Part shown: piece after piece, positions 1 to 9,236 of the stretch
How the letters are laid out: each line of letters begins with the position of its first letter
How positions within the stretch are numbered: position 1 is the stretch's first letter
Origin: Legionella steigerwaltii
Lineage (GTDB): Bacteria > Pseudomonadota > Gammaproteobacteria > Legionellales > Legionellaceae
Length of the DNA stretch: 64,000 nucleotides
Assembly (NCBI RefSeq): GCF_001468065.1
Contig: NZ_LNYZ01000013.1
Span: 365,118 to 429,117 of the forward strand
Reading direction: 5' to 3'
Notes under the pieces: model-generated
The model's database searches: none
Seen by the model: the letters and a program-made list of their open reading frames with translations, nothing else
Told to the model about the DNA's origin: nothing
Position numbers and translations under genes: made by a program

Positions 1-57
1 ACCCTCACCTCTACCCCACAAGTGGGAGAGGGGATTCTAATATGTGTAAACCGAGTT

Positions 58-894
58 TTATTTTAAGATATTGGATAACTTCTTGTTATTCGAGATGAGA
101 TTCCAGAATGTGGAATTATCTACTTCTACGATACCCGAAGCTGTAGCATCTAAACCAATAAATAAAGTTTCAATAATTGCTCTTGTTTCTTTACCACGAG
201 TAAGAAGTTCCTCCAGTACTTCTTTCAAGCCCATCTGGTCTTCTTTGAACCTCAAATATTCAGGATTGCTCACAACAAAGGCATCTATAGTGATACCGGT
301 CTTCAGATTCAATGTAACCGCAAAAAAGGCGTCAGTAGCCATAATGTCTTCGCGGGATATATATTCAGGAAGTTTGTCGAGATCAATTTTTATTGCAACC
401 AACGCAGATAAACCGGTGTAATTGCCATTATCATCTTTAGTTGTTGAAGTGACTTCTCCTTTAATAAAAACAGCATCGTCATACTCTTCGATATAGCTTT
501 TTACCGTTTCTTCCAAAAGCTCAATCGCTTGGGGAACCATTTCATTGCTCTGCTCACGAGTCAACAGTTTTGTGAGATCCAAGCCTAAAGAACCCTTGAG
601 TGTAGTGGTTGGCGATGTACCATCCTTATAGTCATAGCCTAGATTATCAACTTTAAGGGTAAAACTATTTTTTGAGCCTATTTTGCTATAAAGACCATTT
701 ACGGCAACTTTTAGGGCTCGCTCATTATTGATTTCTACCGCATCGAATTTGAGTTTTGCAGCAGTGGTTTGATTTTGAAAGGGTATAAGGATATTTGCAA
801 TTTCTGTGTTTAATAAGTCAAGAGGCGTATCGCCAGCTAGAGCGCTGGAAATAAGACTTAAACTTAATCCAAGGGTACAAAACAATTTTTTCAT
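58..894 (-). CDS. Secreted protein of unknown function
   Basis: The product has an N-terminal signal peptide (MKKLFC, a hydrophobic stretch, then a likely cleavage after SALA), so it is probably periplasmic or exported. The start at 894 is chosen over an in-frame ATG nine bases upstream because AGGA lies at normal spacing before it. The mature part of about 255 residues is acidic and rich in Leu/Glu, with no transmembrane segment after the signal. I recognise no family or catalytic motif. A single-gene unit is likely, because the next gene on the same strand is 155 bases upstream. Its role is unknown. Confidence 0.75.
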   Translation of the reverse strand: MKKLFCTLGLSLSLISSALAGDTPLDLLNTEIANILIPFQNQTTAAKLKFDAVEINNERALKVAVNGLYSKIGSKNSFTLKVDNLGYDYKDGTSPTTTLKGSLGLDLTKLLTREQSNEMVPQAIELLEETVKSYIEEYDDAVFIKGEVTSTTKDDNGNYTGLSALVAIKIDLDKLPEYISREDIMATDAFFAVTLNLKTGITIDAFVVSNPEYLRFKEDQMGLKEVLEELLTRGKETRAIIETLFIGLDATASGIVEVDNSTFWNLISNNKKLSNILK

Positions 895-1048
895 AATAAA
901 CATCCTGTCATATTTAAGTTGATTTTTGGATTGTCAGTTTTGTTTTATTACAAAGTGAAGTGATAAATTTCGAAGTGACCTTGCAAAAACTGAGCGTGTT
1001 ATTATGACATTTTATTATGTCAAATCAATCAAAGCGCCATAATATTGA

Positions 1049-1879
1049 TTAAATAGTTATTGTACCTATATTGCTTTCATCTTGAGCAACAGTTAATGAG
1101 GGCTCTTTTTGTACTAAAAGAGTTTGCAATTTTTCAATCTGCGTTATCTTGCTTTGTAAGTGAGAGGCTGATTCAGAAAATATAAAACAGATAGAGGTTT
1201 TGTCTGGATCGATTTTATCAAGCTCAGCTTTGGTTTTTTTACGTGACGCTTCAAGCCTTTCATAGAGATGAGTAATCATCCTTTTTTCATCAAGAAAACA
1301 CGAATAGTCAATGGAAGGAGTGATTTCAAAAAAACCTTGTTCTCTAGCCCAAGCACAATGATAGCAGGCTTTATTTAGATTTTTTTTCTTTTCTTCTATG
1401 GCTAATTCAATTTGTTTGGTTTCTCTTAATAAATATTTTGCATCTACAAGTAACGCTTGCATGGTTGCTTGATTTTGTTTCCACGTTTCTCTTTTAGATG
1501 ATGATGGTGACACTTCATAGCTTCTACAAATTTTTCTCAGGTCACCTAAAATACGTTCGTCATTAAATGGTTTCTTTTTATTCAACCCACCAATAACCCA
1601 AAATAAAAGAAATTGATACGCTTCGATACCTTCTAATGCATCTATTTGAGGCAATTTCTCATGCAAACGTGGTTGTTTTAATTTCAACAGTGTTTGATTG
1701 TAATGTTCGCCATGGGGTTCTACTTGTTGGGTTGTAAACAGATAGAGATGGCGCATACACGTTGAAATTTCAATCGGGTTAATTGTTTTTCGAAATTGAT
1801 CAAGAGGACATTGCTCTCCTTTGGGTTTTAAATATTCAGTAAGATGTAAAAGCCTTAGTGAGCTAAAATCGATAAGCAT
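1049..1879 (-). CDS. Hypothetical cytosolic or effector-like protein
   Basis: This is a 276-residue protein without signal peptide or membrane segment. The middle and C-terminal parts are strongly charged and helical (Lys/Glu-rich runs around residues 140-185 and 205-260) and probably form a coiled coil. A short CYHCAWA stretch gives two close cysteines. The start is preceded by AGAGAATAAAT, which is a weak ribosome binding site. I recognise no family. A lone, charged, helical protein of this kind is typical of Legionella effector candidates, but that is context only and the sequence does not prove secretion. Confidence 0.6.
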   Translation of the reverse strand: MLIDFSSLRLLHLTEYLKPKGEQCPLDQFRKTINPIEISTCMRHLYLFTTQQVEPHGEHYNQTLLKLKQPRLHEKLPQIDALEGIEAYQFLLFWVIGGLNKKKPFNDERILGDLRKICRSYEVSPSSSKRETWKQNQATMQALLVDAKYLLRETKQIELAIEEKKKNLNKACYHCAWAREQGFFEITPSIDYSCFLDEKRMITHLYERLEASRKKTKAELDKIDPDKTSICFIFSESASHLQSKITQIEKLQTLLVQKEPSLTVAQDESNIGTITI

Positions 1880-2121
1880 ATTTATTCTCTATATTAAAAT
1901 TCACTAAAACGAAGAAATGGCAAAAAATGAAAACCATGGTTTTTAATATTACAAATAATTGCCTTTAAAAAGCAATAAATTGCACTAAGAGAATCACCAT
2001 GGTGGAAATTAATTCGAATGAAATCGTTGAATAGAAAAAGACATCCTAGAAAAAATCAATGGATTCCGAGTATAAAGAACCCATTGATTTATTTGGAAAT
2101 AATGCGATTCTATTTACTTGT

Positions 2122-2325
2122 TCAGAATAGGCCTTTTCCTGTTAGTGGCTGAGTATAGACTCCACTTTCATATTGTTGCCAGTTTTCGGCAGGTTTGATA
2201 TTACATTTTTTAGAAACCATATGCCATCCTGGCTGATGTTTATAGCATGTAGTTGCTTGGGCTGATCCAAAAACTGCAATCATACCAATAGCAATTAATC
2301 CAGCTGTTGCTGATTTGATCTTCAT
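2122..2325 (-). CDS. Small exported protein
   Basis: The 67-residue product starts with a clear signal peptide (MKIKSATAGLIAIGMIAVFG, cleavage after AQA), leaving a mature peptide of about 42 residues. That peptide holds two cysteines able to form one disulfide, plus several Trp/Tyr. AAGGAG at ideal spacing precedes the ATG. Its neighbours are unrelated, so it is probably transcribed alone. It may be a small periplasmic or cell-surface peptide; I recognise no family. Confidence 0.7.
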   Translation of the reverse strand: MKIKSATAGLIAIGMIAVFGSAQATTCYKHQPGWHMVSKKCNIKPAENWQQYESGVYTQPLTGKGLF

Positions 2326-2539
2326 TTGGAACTCCTTATCTTAATAAGATGCAAAATACATCAATATGATTATATTATGTCCAAACTGGATGTGCAAATT
2401 TGTTGTTGCTTTTTTTGAGCAAAAACATAGTTGTGTTAATTTAGGTACTATTGACTATGTTTTGCTAATTAATTCACGAGTCTGCTTGCATTTGATTTCC
2501 TAATTTAAATTTTATAACTGATTGATAAATAATTAATTT

Positions 2540-4216
2540 TTAATTTTCTGAAGAATACTTCTTAATGAACTTACTTTGCCAATTCGTTTTTTTCCTAATT
2601 ACCAGTCCTGAAGCATATAACACAACCCCGGTAAGAATTAGTGACAATGTTCGAATAATTGTTGGCGTTGATGATGCGTCATAAAGTAGTGCCTTGCTTG
2701 CAGCAAAAAATAAAACAATGAGTACTGATTTTGCAATGAGTATATCGTTTCTCAATGTTGAAACACGCAATATAACGAGTACATAGGCAAGCCAGGAGGC
2801 GGATACCGCCAAAGTTCCATATTCTGTGGTAAGCTGGTAAAGACTCATGATCGCAAGAAGATGTGCAGCTGCTAATAAAACATAACAATATTCTTCCTTA
2901 TGACCTAATTCTTCACGATAATGAATTAATAGGGACCAAATACTGGCACAAGAAACCCAAGTCACTACAGTCCAGGATAATTCTTTGCTGTTAAGTAAGT
3001 GACTTACCATACTTAAGTATTCAATACCTATAATTGCAGAGAGCGCTATAAGCGGGATAAAAAGAGGAATACCCCATTTAATCGAACGAATTCTTCCATA
3101 TAAAAAGGTAGATCCAAAAACAATCACTGGAAAAAGCCAAGGTCTAATATTTAATGGTAAAAGGCCCAGATAAATAGAATGGAAACAAACAAGCGTTACA
3201 AAGGTTAATAATACGTTGCGGCTATTAAAGCGACGTTCAGGAAACCATCTTTTCGCTGAATAATAAAGTCCAATTAGAAGTGCTGCTGCAGCTAAGGAAA
3301 CGCATGAGGCTATAGTCTGATTAATACGACTGAGATAATAATATTCCATTGCATAGAAAATAAGTAATACAGGGAAAAGGCTCCAAGATTCTTTCTCAGT
3401 GAGTTGTTGTTTGGTCAATTGCGTATGAAACAGAGTACCAATTGAGTAGATAAGAAAATTAATAGCAAGTACAGCAGCAATCAATATGTCTTGATGGAGT
3501 TTTAGCCCAATCACTGCCGTTATTGATATCGCTAAATAAGCTGAAATCATAGTTAATGTACGAGACCCCACCCAAATAGCAAGTGTTGCAAAATTCAATG
3601 AACAAATTGTAAAGTAATACAATGAAAATAAAGTATTATTTTCAACACCTGAAACAATTGGAGCAATGTAAGCCCCTAAGGTAGCTATAATCGCATAAAT
3701 ATCATGCTTAAACCGTAAATAAAACCAGATAGTAATTCCAGAGACCACGGCTGTGATGGCAATAACCGTTTGAAATGAAACAAGAAGATAATACTGATGT
3801 GCAGCAAAGCCGGTAAAATAAAGTACTACAGCACCTGCTGCAGGTAAAAAACACGCATATATTCTATCCGCACTTGAAATAACAAGACCGGCTGCAAATA
3901 ATGCCATTCCAAATAGGGTAGCTACTCCAAGCTGTTTTTCATGAGTTAGCCATCCGGATTCAATTGATAATTTAACAATGAAACACGCTGCTAAAATAAA
4001 GCAAACTGAGGCAACAAATCCTAACCAATTCCCTGACATGGGCTTCGGTGTTGCCTTTGATCCATCTACACTTTTTTTACTTTTAATTAATTTAGGCTGT
4101 TTTATTGGCGGGATTGGCGATACGCTGCCAATAATTTTTTCAACTGTGGATACTCGAGTGTCCAGTGCTTGTAAGCTTTTTTCAATATCAACTGATTTCA
4201 AAAAGATATCCCACAT
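2540..4216 (-). CDS. Polytopic membrane protein, DUF2339-like
   Basis: The 558-residue protein opens with a charged, Pro/Lys-rich cytoplasmic segment (residues 1-60, with a short coiled-coil like stretch at 10-30). About 14 or more hydrophobic segments fill the rest, and a basic tail ends it. This layout, soluble N-terminus followed by dense transmembrane helices with few charges, fits the DUF2339 family of predicted inner-membrane proteins, whose function is unknown. No transport or catalytic motif was seen. The assignment rests on architecture and general resemblance, not on an alignment. Confidence 0.7.
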   Translation of the reverse strand: MWDIFLKSVDIEKSLQALDTRVSTVEKIIGSVSPIPPIKQPKLIKSKKSVDGSKATPKPMSGNWLGFVASVCFILAACFIVKLSIESGWLTHEKQLGVATLFGMALFAAGLVISSADRIYACFLPAAGAVVLYFTGFAAHQYYLLVSFQTVIAITAVVSGITIWFYLRFKHDIYAIIATLGAYIAPIVSGVENNTLFSLYYFTICSLNFATLAIWVGSRTLTMISAYLAISITAVIGLKLHQDILIAAVLAINFLIYSIGTLFHTQLTKQQLTEKESWSLFPVLLIFYAMEYYYLSRINQTIASCVSLAAAALLIGLYYSAKRWFPERRFNSRNVLLTFVTLVCFHSIYLGLLPLNIRPWLFPVIVFGSTFLYGRIRSIKWGIPLFIPLIALSAIIGIEYLSMVSHLLNSKELSWTVVTWVSCASIWSLLIHYREELGHKEEYCYVLLAAAHLLAIMSLYQLTTEYGTLAVSASWLAYVLVILRVSTLRNDILIAKSVLIVLFFAASKALLYDASSTPTIIRTLSLILTGVVLYASGLVIRKKTNWQSKFIKKYSSEN

Positions 4217-4596
4217 ATTTATTAATATTTGATCAATTTTACACCATTTAGCTTGTTCGTTACGAGTATTCTTTTAAAATTATTTATCTTTAAGGCTATT
4301 TTATTGACCCAAAGGCTGTTCCAAAAAAGCATGGCTCTATTGCTAAAGTACAACATCCATCTCCGAGTTATTCACATTTTCTGTGGATAAGTCTGTTTAT
4401 AGTCTGTCAAACCCTTTGTGAAATTTAGAAATTAAATGGGTGACAGATCATTTTCCAAAGTGCTGTTCAGGGATCAAAGAAATGATTGGAGGATCATGAG
4501 AGCCATAGCCGCACCTTAGGAAAAACGCACGCTTCACGTAACGAACGTACCGTGCGCATTCAAATTTTGTGGGGGTCTTTCGGGGTTTGTCCACAC
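4217..4596. other. Intergenic region with DnaA-box-like site and hairpin
   Basis: No gene is supported in these 380 bases. They contain one perfect DnaA-box sequence (TGTGGATAA, 4382-4390) and a GC-richer imperfect hairpin near 4527-4557 (CGCACG paired with CGTGCG). The hairpin lies just downstream of the hydrolase stop codon on the minus strand and could end that transcript, although no T-run follows it. A single DnaA box can occur by chance. Confidence 0.35.
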
Positions 4597-5301
4597 TTAC
4601 TTAATTTGGTCTTCCAACCAAAATTTCAATAAAGCGGTTACTGCTTGAGGTTGCTCAACATGGAGCATATGCCCACAATCTTCAATAATTGCTAATTTTG
4701 CCGAAGGAATCGCTGCTGCCATTGATTGCTGCGACTCTAAAGTAAAAGCACTGTCTTGTCTCCCGTAAATAATTAATGTTGGACAAACAATTTTGTGAAG
4801 CTGCGCAGTAGTTGATTGGCTATTGAGCATCGCTTTAGTTTGATTCAAAAAGCCTTGTTTAGGAAACTTTGTTTGCCCTTCGATAAGGGTGTGCATTAAG
4901 ATTTTGTCATTGCAGCGAGAAGGGTGAACACTGGACGCATTGACTTCATTGAGTAAACTCTCAAGACGGTCATTTTCAATTTCGTGTTGCCATCGTTCAA
5001 AATATTGGCGTTTTTCGTGATCTAAATCCCCCGTCCAACTTCCCATGATGATCAGGTGAGATACTCTGTGAGGGGCTTTTATGGCGACAAGCTGTGCTAC
5101 CCATCCACCTAAAGAATGTCCGCAAATAATAAATTTTTCCGGTGCTTCAGCAAGTAGCTGTTCTGCCATATTTTCCATTGTTCCTACGTCAAAAAAATAT
5201 TTGACTGTAATATCAGCGATATCGGCAAGATGCTGGCATTGATGCGTCCACAATTTTTCTGTGCCTCCCCAGCCAGGAACTATAATAAGGTTTTGTTTCA
5301 T
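4597..5301 (-). CDS. Alpha/beta-fold hydrolase
   Basis: The 234-residue protein is a single compact alpha/beta hydrolase of BioH/esterase size. The oxyanion stretch PGWGG is at residues 9-13, the nucleophile elbow GHSLGG at 61-66 (Ser63), a probable catalytic Asp in YGRQDS, and the His in DCGHMLH near the C-terminus, so the triad is complete. AAGGAG precedes the ATG. The substrate cannot be read from the sequence. The fold and the opening resemble BioH-like carboxylesterases (pimeloyl-ACP methyl ester cleavage), but no biotin genes are nearby, so I do not assign bioH. Confidence 0.85.
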   Translation of the reverse strand: MKQNLIIVPGWGGTEKLWTHQCQHLADIADITVKYFFDVGTMENMAEQLLAEAPEKFIICGHSLGGWVAQLVAIKAPHRVSHLIIMGSWTGDLDHEKRQYFERWQHEIENDRLESLLNEVNASSVHPSRCNDKILMHTLIEGQTKFPKQGFLNQTKAMLNSQSTTAQLHKIVCPTLIIYGRQDSAFTLESQQSMAAAIPSAKLAIIEDCGHMLHVEQPQAVTALLKFWLEDQIK

Positions 5302-5529
5302 GTTTACTCCTTAGGTAAAACAATTTCATGACAAGCACAATCAACTCTTCATATAAAACGGTTCATATTTCAGCAGGATTATAGAACACTTCGATATATT
5401 GGAATACAAGAACAAGAATGGTCACTTTTCAAAGTGGCCTTCATTTATCAGGTGATGGACCGATTGATAATTATTTAATCATAACCTACCCCACAATTTG
5501 GTTAAAAATGGTCTAGAATTATTTAAAAT

Positions 5530-8500
5530 GTGTCAAAAATACTTCCAGTTGAAGCGGGTTGTCCTATGTCTTTATCAGAATCAGAGTTAAGTCAATTAAA
5601 GCTTTTAACAGAAGCTTTAGATCTTCACGCGCAAAGAACACCAGATTCTATTGCATTATATTACCTCAATGAGGATGGCGTTAGAGAGCAATTAAGTTAC
5701 AGTAAGTTGCAATCTGAGGCTCGCTCCTTAGCACGATTAATTATGAGTAAGACCCAGAAAGGTGATCGCGTTTTGTTGATTTATCCACCAGGATTGGAGT
5801 TTGTTATCGCTTTTTTTGCTTGTATGTATGCTGGAGTAATTAGCGTTCCAAGCTACCCGCCATTTAATCAAGGATTAATTGAAAAGTTACAAGGTATTAT
5901 TGTTGATGCACAACCAAGTATTCTTCTAACGTCACAAGAGCTTTATAAGAAATTATACAATTTGCAGATTCTTAAAAAAGTTATGCAATTTTTACCGATT
6001 AAAAAATTATTAATTTATATTTTAGGAAGACAGTCCGAGCAATTAAATTGGGAGGTTGAAAAGCTTAAGCTAATTAGTTGCTCCTCTAATCACATGAACT
6101 CATTTTCTCGCTTAGAGTCCAATTCAATCGATCCGAATTCCATAGTTTTTCTACAGTATACTTCGGGATCTACTGGCCTTCCGAAAGGGGTGATAAATAC
6201 TCATCTGAATTTGTTGCATAACATACAATTAATTATTAAAGCCTATAGAATTCATCAGGATAGTCGAGGTGTTTCTTGGTTACCTCCTTATCATGATATG
6301 GGTTTGATTGGGCATATCATTTTACCGGTTATTTATGGTGTACCTTGCATCTTAATGTCACCACTGAAGTTTCTTAAAAATCCTTATTCTTGGTTGCAGG
6401 AGATTAATTCATCTCGAGCTGATGTGAGTGGAGGACCTAATTTTGCCTATGAATACTGTTTGAGAAAAATTACGGAACCTCAAAAGAAAGCTTTGGATTT
6501 AAGTTGCTGGCGGGTGGCGGTGAATGGAGCAGAGCCAATACATTATGAGACTCTCGAACGTTTTTATCAGGCCTTTAAGTCCTGTGGATTTAAAAAAAAC
6601 AGTTTTTCGCCTTCATATGGCTTGGCTGAGTCCACCGTAATGGTCTCCGTGCAACAACCCCAAGGGCATTTGCATAAGTTAATTGTTTCCCAGTCGGATT
6701 TAAGTCTAAACCAAGTAACTCTTACTAAAAAAAGCGACACAGATAGCAAGATTTTACTGAGTCATGGCAACCCCAGTTTAGATGTAAAAATTCTTAATCT
6801 TAGTACAAAACAATTTAATAATGAAAATGAAGTAGGTGAGATATTGGTTGCCGGTTCTAGCGTTTCTCCAGGATATTGGCAGAATGAAGAATCGAATAAG
6901 GCGCTCTTTCATCATGCTGATCTCAATGGATCTGGTCAGAGGGCTTTTCTTAAGACTGGAGATTTAGGTTTTCTTCATCAAGGCGAGTTATATGTTACTG
7001 GACGAATTAAGCAACTCATTGTGATTCATGGTAAAAATTTCTATCCCCATGATATCGAGTATAAGGCATGTGCAGCACATGCCTCGATTAAACCAGGTTG
7101 TTGCACTGCGTTTTCCATTTTTAAAGACTATGAGGAGAAACTAGTAATTTTAGCTGAACTAAAGTTAGAGACAGATAAAAAAGAGTATCACAACATTTGT
7201 TTGGCGGTTAGAAAATCAATTGCCCAAATTTTTTCCATAACTCCTTATTCAATTGTTTTATTACCTGCGCGTGCAACCCTTAAAACGACGAGTGGAAAGT
7301 TGCAACGTAATGCCATGAAGGAGTCTTATGTTAATCAAAGCTTACCCATTCTGTATGAGTATAAAAAAGAAAAGTCAGATTTTGAACGTTTAAAATCTAA
7401 ACTGTCATCCAATTTATCAAGTACTGATTCAAAAGCATTTAATGGTCTTACGGAGAAAGAGCTCCGATCTTGGTTGTTAGAGCACATTGCATTGAAGACC
7501 TCGATACCGCAACACAAACTCTTATTAGATAAGTCTTTAATTGAGCTAGGGATCGATTCAATGGGTTATTTTGAGCTATTAGCAGAATTGGAGCAAACAT
7601 TTAATTGTCGTGCAGATCTAAGCTTAATTGAAACGTATCCATCAATTAATTCAATTTGTAAAAGTATCATGAATAATAAGGTATCGACGGAAGGTCAAAT
7701 TTTTAATTTTAATCCTTATCATGACGAACTAGGCCCTCATGGTTTTTTGCTGAAGCGTAAAGAGGTCGGCGTTTTATTAGTACATGGTTATAGTGGTACC
7801 CCAGGTGAAGTAAGTGAATTGGCATTTCAATTAGCTAAGTCAGACATAACCGTTGCTGTTCCTCAATTAGCAGGCCATTGCTCCAGTTATAGTGATCTCA
7901 AAAATACCAACTGGCAAGATTGGTATACCTCCGTTAAAAAGGCTTTTGATTTATTATCGCAACATTGCGAAAAGATATTTGTTGCGGGCCTTTCTGCGGG
8001 TAGTTTGCTTGCTTTGAACTTAGCTTTGGAAAATCCAGAGCATATAGCAGGGGTGATCTTATTAAGTCCTGTATTTTTCTACGATGGTTGGAATATTTCA
8101 AAGTGGCAGCGTGCTTTTAATTCATTAATGATTCACAGTTATTTGCGTTATATCTATAAAGTTCGGGATAAAGCGCCTTATGGGATTAAAAATGAAACAA
8201 TACGAGAAGCAATAGCTTCCCTATTGGTAAATGGGAAAGAAAAAAATATTGCTAAAACCGGCAATATGATAGTACCAGCACTTGGGTTATATGAAGTGGA
8301 TAAGTTGATTAAATATATTCAAGGTAAATTGTCTTGCATTAAGAGTCCAACTTTAGTAGTTCATTCGCTAGACGATGATATGGCAAGTTACAAAAATGCT
8401 GAATACGTTAAAAATCATATTGGTTCAGAATTAATAGAAATTGTTTATTTAAACAATTCATACCATATTATTACTTTGGATAATGAAAAAGAACTTGTTG

Positions 8501-8565
8501 CCCTTAATTTAATTCGCTTTATCAAGCAAAACAGCAAATCAAGAAAGGCCAGGTATGTATCTTGA
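5530..8565 (+). CDS. Fatty acyl-AMP ligase - acyl carrier protein - esterase fusion
   Basis: This 1011-residue protein joins three domains. Residues 1-590 are an adenylate-forming enzyme of the fatty-acyl-AMP ligase type, with the P-loop YTSGSTGLPKG near residue 210 and the TGDLG motif further on. Residues about 640-715 are an acyl carrier protein with the phosphopantetheine site GIDSMGY (Ser677). Residues about 730-1005 are an alpha/beta hydrolase with GLSAGS (Ser822), Asp948-950 and His979 in an Est30-like arrangement. A fatty acid would be activated as acyl-AMP, loaded on the in-cis carrier and released or transferred by the hydrolase. The start is a GTG; an ATG at 5566 is an alternative. 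The stop overlaps the next gene by four bases, so the two are probably co-translated. Confidence 0.88.
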   Translation: MSKILPVEAGCPMSLSESELSQLKLLTEALDLHAQRTPDSIALYYLNEDGVREQLSYSKLQSEARSLARLIMSKTQKGDRVLLIYPPGLEFVIAFFACMYAGVISVPSYPPFNQGLIEKLQGIIVDAQPSILLTSQELYKKLYNLQILKKVMQFLPIKKLLIYILGRQSEQLNWEVEKLKLISCSSNHMNSFSRLESNSIDPNSIVFLQYTSGSTGLPKGVINTHLNLLHNIQLIIKAYRIHQDSRGVSWLPPYHDMGLIGHIILPVIYGVPCILMSPLKFLKNPYSWLQEINSSRADVSGGPNFAYEYCLRKITEPQKKALDLSCWRVAVNGAEPIHYETLERFYQAFKSCGFKKNSFSPSYGLAESTVMVSVQQPQGHLHKLIVSQSDLSLNQVTLTKKSDTDSKILLSHGNPSLDVKILNLSTKQFNNENEVGEILVAGSSVSPGYWQNEESNKALFHHADLNGSGQRAFLKTGDLGFLHQGELYVTGRIKQLIVIHGKNFYPHDIEYKACAAHASIKPGCCTAFSIFKDYEEKLVILAELKLETDKKEYHNICLAVRKSIAQIFSITPYSIVLLPARATLKTTSGKLQRNAMKESYVNQSLPILYEYKKEKSDFERLKSKLSSNLSSTDSKAFNGLTEKELRSWLLEHIALKTSIPQHKLLLDKSLIELGIDSMGYFELLAELEQTFNCRADLSLIETYPSINSICKSIMNNKVSTEGQIFNFNPYHDELGPHGFLLKRKEVGVLLVHGYSGTPGEVSELAFQLAKSDITVAVPQLAGHCSSYSDLKNTNWQDWYTSVKKAFDLLSQHCEKIFVAGLSAGSLLALNLALENPEHIAGVILLSPVFFYDGWNISKWQRAFNSLMIHSYLRYIYKVRDKAPYGIKNETIREAIASLLVNGKEKNIAKTGNMIVPALGLYEVDKLIKYIQGKLSCIKSPTLVVHSLDDDMASYKNAEYVKNHIGSELIEIVYLNNSYHIITLDNEKELVALNLIRFIKQNSKSRKARYVS

Positions 8566-9188
8566 ATATTTTTATTGATTTTGATGGAACGATTACTAAA
8601 ACGGACACTACGGATAGCTTATTAGAAAAGTTCGCAAAGGATGATTTTAATCAGGTAGAGCAAGATTGGGTTTGTGGGCGTATTAGCTCAAAAGAATGCA
8701 TGCAAACTCAATATGCCATGATTCGTGGAATGGAACATGAAATTAGAGATGAATTAGAACATATTGAAATTGATCCTGGTTTTATTGATTTCTGCAAGTT
8801 GATGCAAAACAGGGCAAAGCTTATTATCGTTAGCGATGGCATTGATTATCCCATTGAGTATCTTCTAAAAAAACATGGATTGCTTTCAATCCCATATTAC
8901 TCAAATCATCTCTCCTTTCTTAAAGAGGGTGTTGCGATTAGCTTTCCGTTTGAGGTGAAGCAGTGCACATCAAAGTGTGGTTTATGTAAATGCCATATAT
9001 TCCATGAACAACAATTTAATGATGCGGGGAAGTCGATTTTAATAGGCAATGGCAAATCAGATGTGTGTGTGGCCCACCAGGTTGACTTCGTGTTTGCTAA
9101 GGAATATTTATTAACGTATTGTCAACAACACCAAATAAGGCATTCAGAATTTAATGACTTTTGGGATCTGATCAATTTATTTAAATGA
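8562..9188 (+). CDS. HAD-family phosphatase, MtnX/PHOSPHO-like
   Basis: The protein has 208 residues. HAD motif I is DFDGT at residues 6-10, with Asp6 the nucleophile and Asp8 the acid. A motif II-like stretch IVSDG follows, and IGNGKSD provides motif III/IV. The cysteine-rich stretch CTSKCGLCKCH is like that of the MtnX/PHOSPHO1 subgroup, which acts on small phospho-metabolites. The proposed start is a TTG overlapping the preceding stop codon (TTGA), with AGG-rich sequence upstream; an ordinary ATG start is not available nearby. Coupling to the acyl-AMP ligase suggests that it dephosphorylates an intermediate or head group of the same pathway (inference). Confidence 0.8.
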   Translation: MNIFIDFDGTITKTDTTDSLLEKFAKDDFNQVEQDWVCGRISSKECMQTQYAMIRGMEHEIRDELEHIEIDPGFIDFCKLMQNRAKLIIVSDGIDYPIEYLLKKHGLLSIPYYSNHLSFLKEGVAISFPFEVKQCTSKCGLCKCHIFHEQQFNDAGKSILIGNGKSDVCVAHQVDFVFAKEYLLTYCQQHQIRHSEFNDFWDLINLFK

Positions 9189-9236
9189 GAACAACTTGAT
9201 CTTTTTCTTTAATAAATTAACTACCAAGTGATTCAG

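Noticed and set aside
1-57. Hairpin-like CT/GA-rich stretch at the left edge and similar CCCTAACCCT stretch at 27670-27718
   Set aside because: Both look like pieces of a dispersed repeat, but the arms are too imperfect and too short to define an element.
4201-4240. ATTAATATT-TG-ATCAATTTT, PmrA-like
   Set aside because: The second half matches poorly and the site faces away from the only nearby gene start.
4382-4390. Single DnaA box and thought of a replication origin
   Set aside because: No cluster of boxes, no dnaA or dnaN gene and no AT-rich unwinding region is present here.
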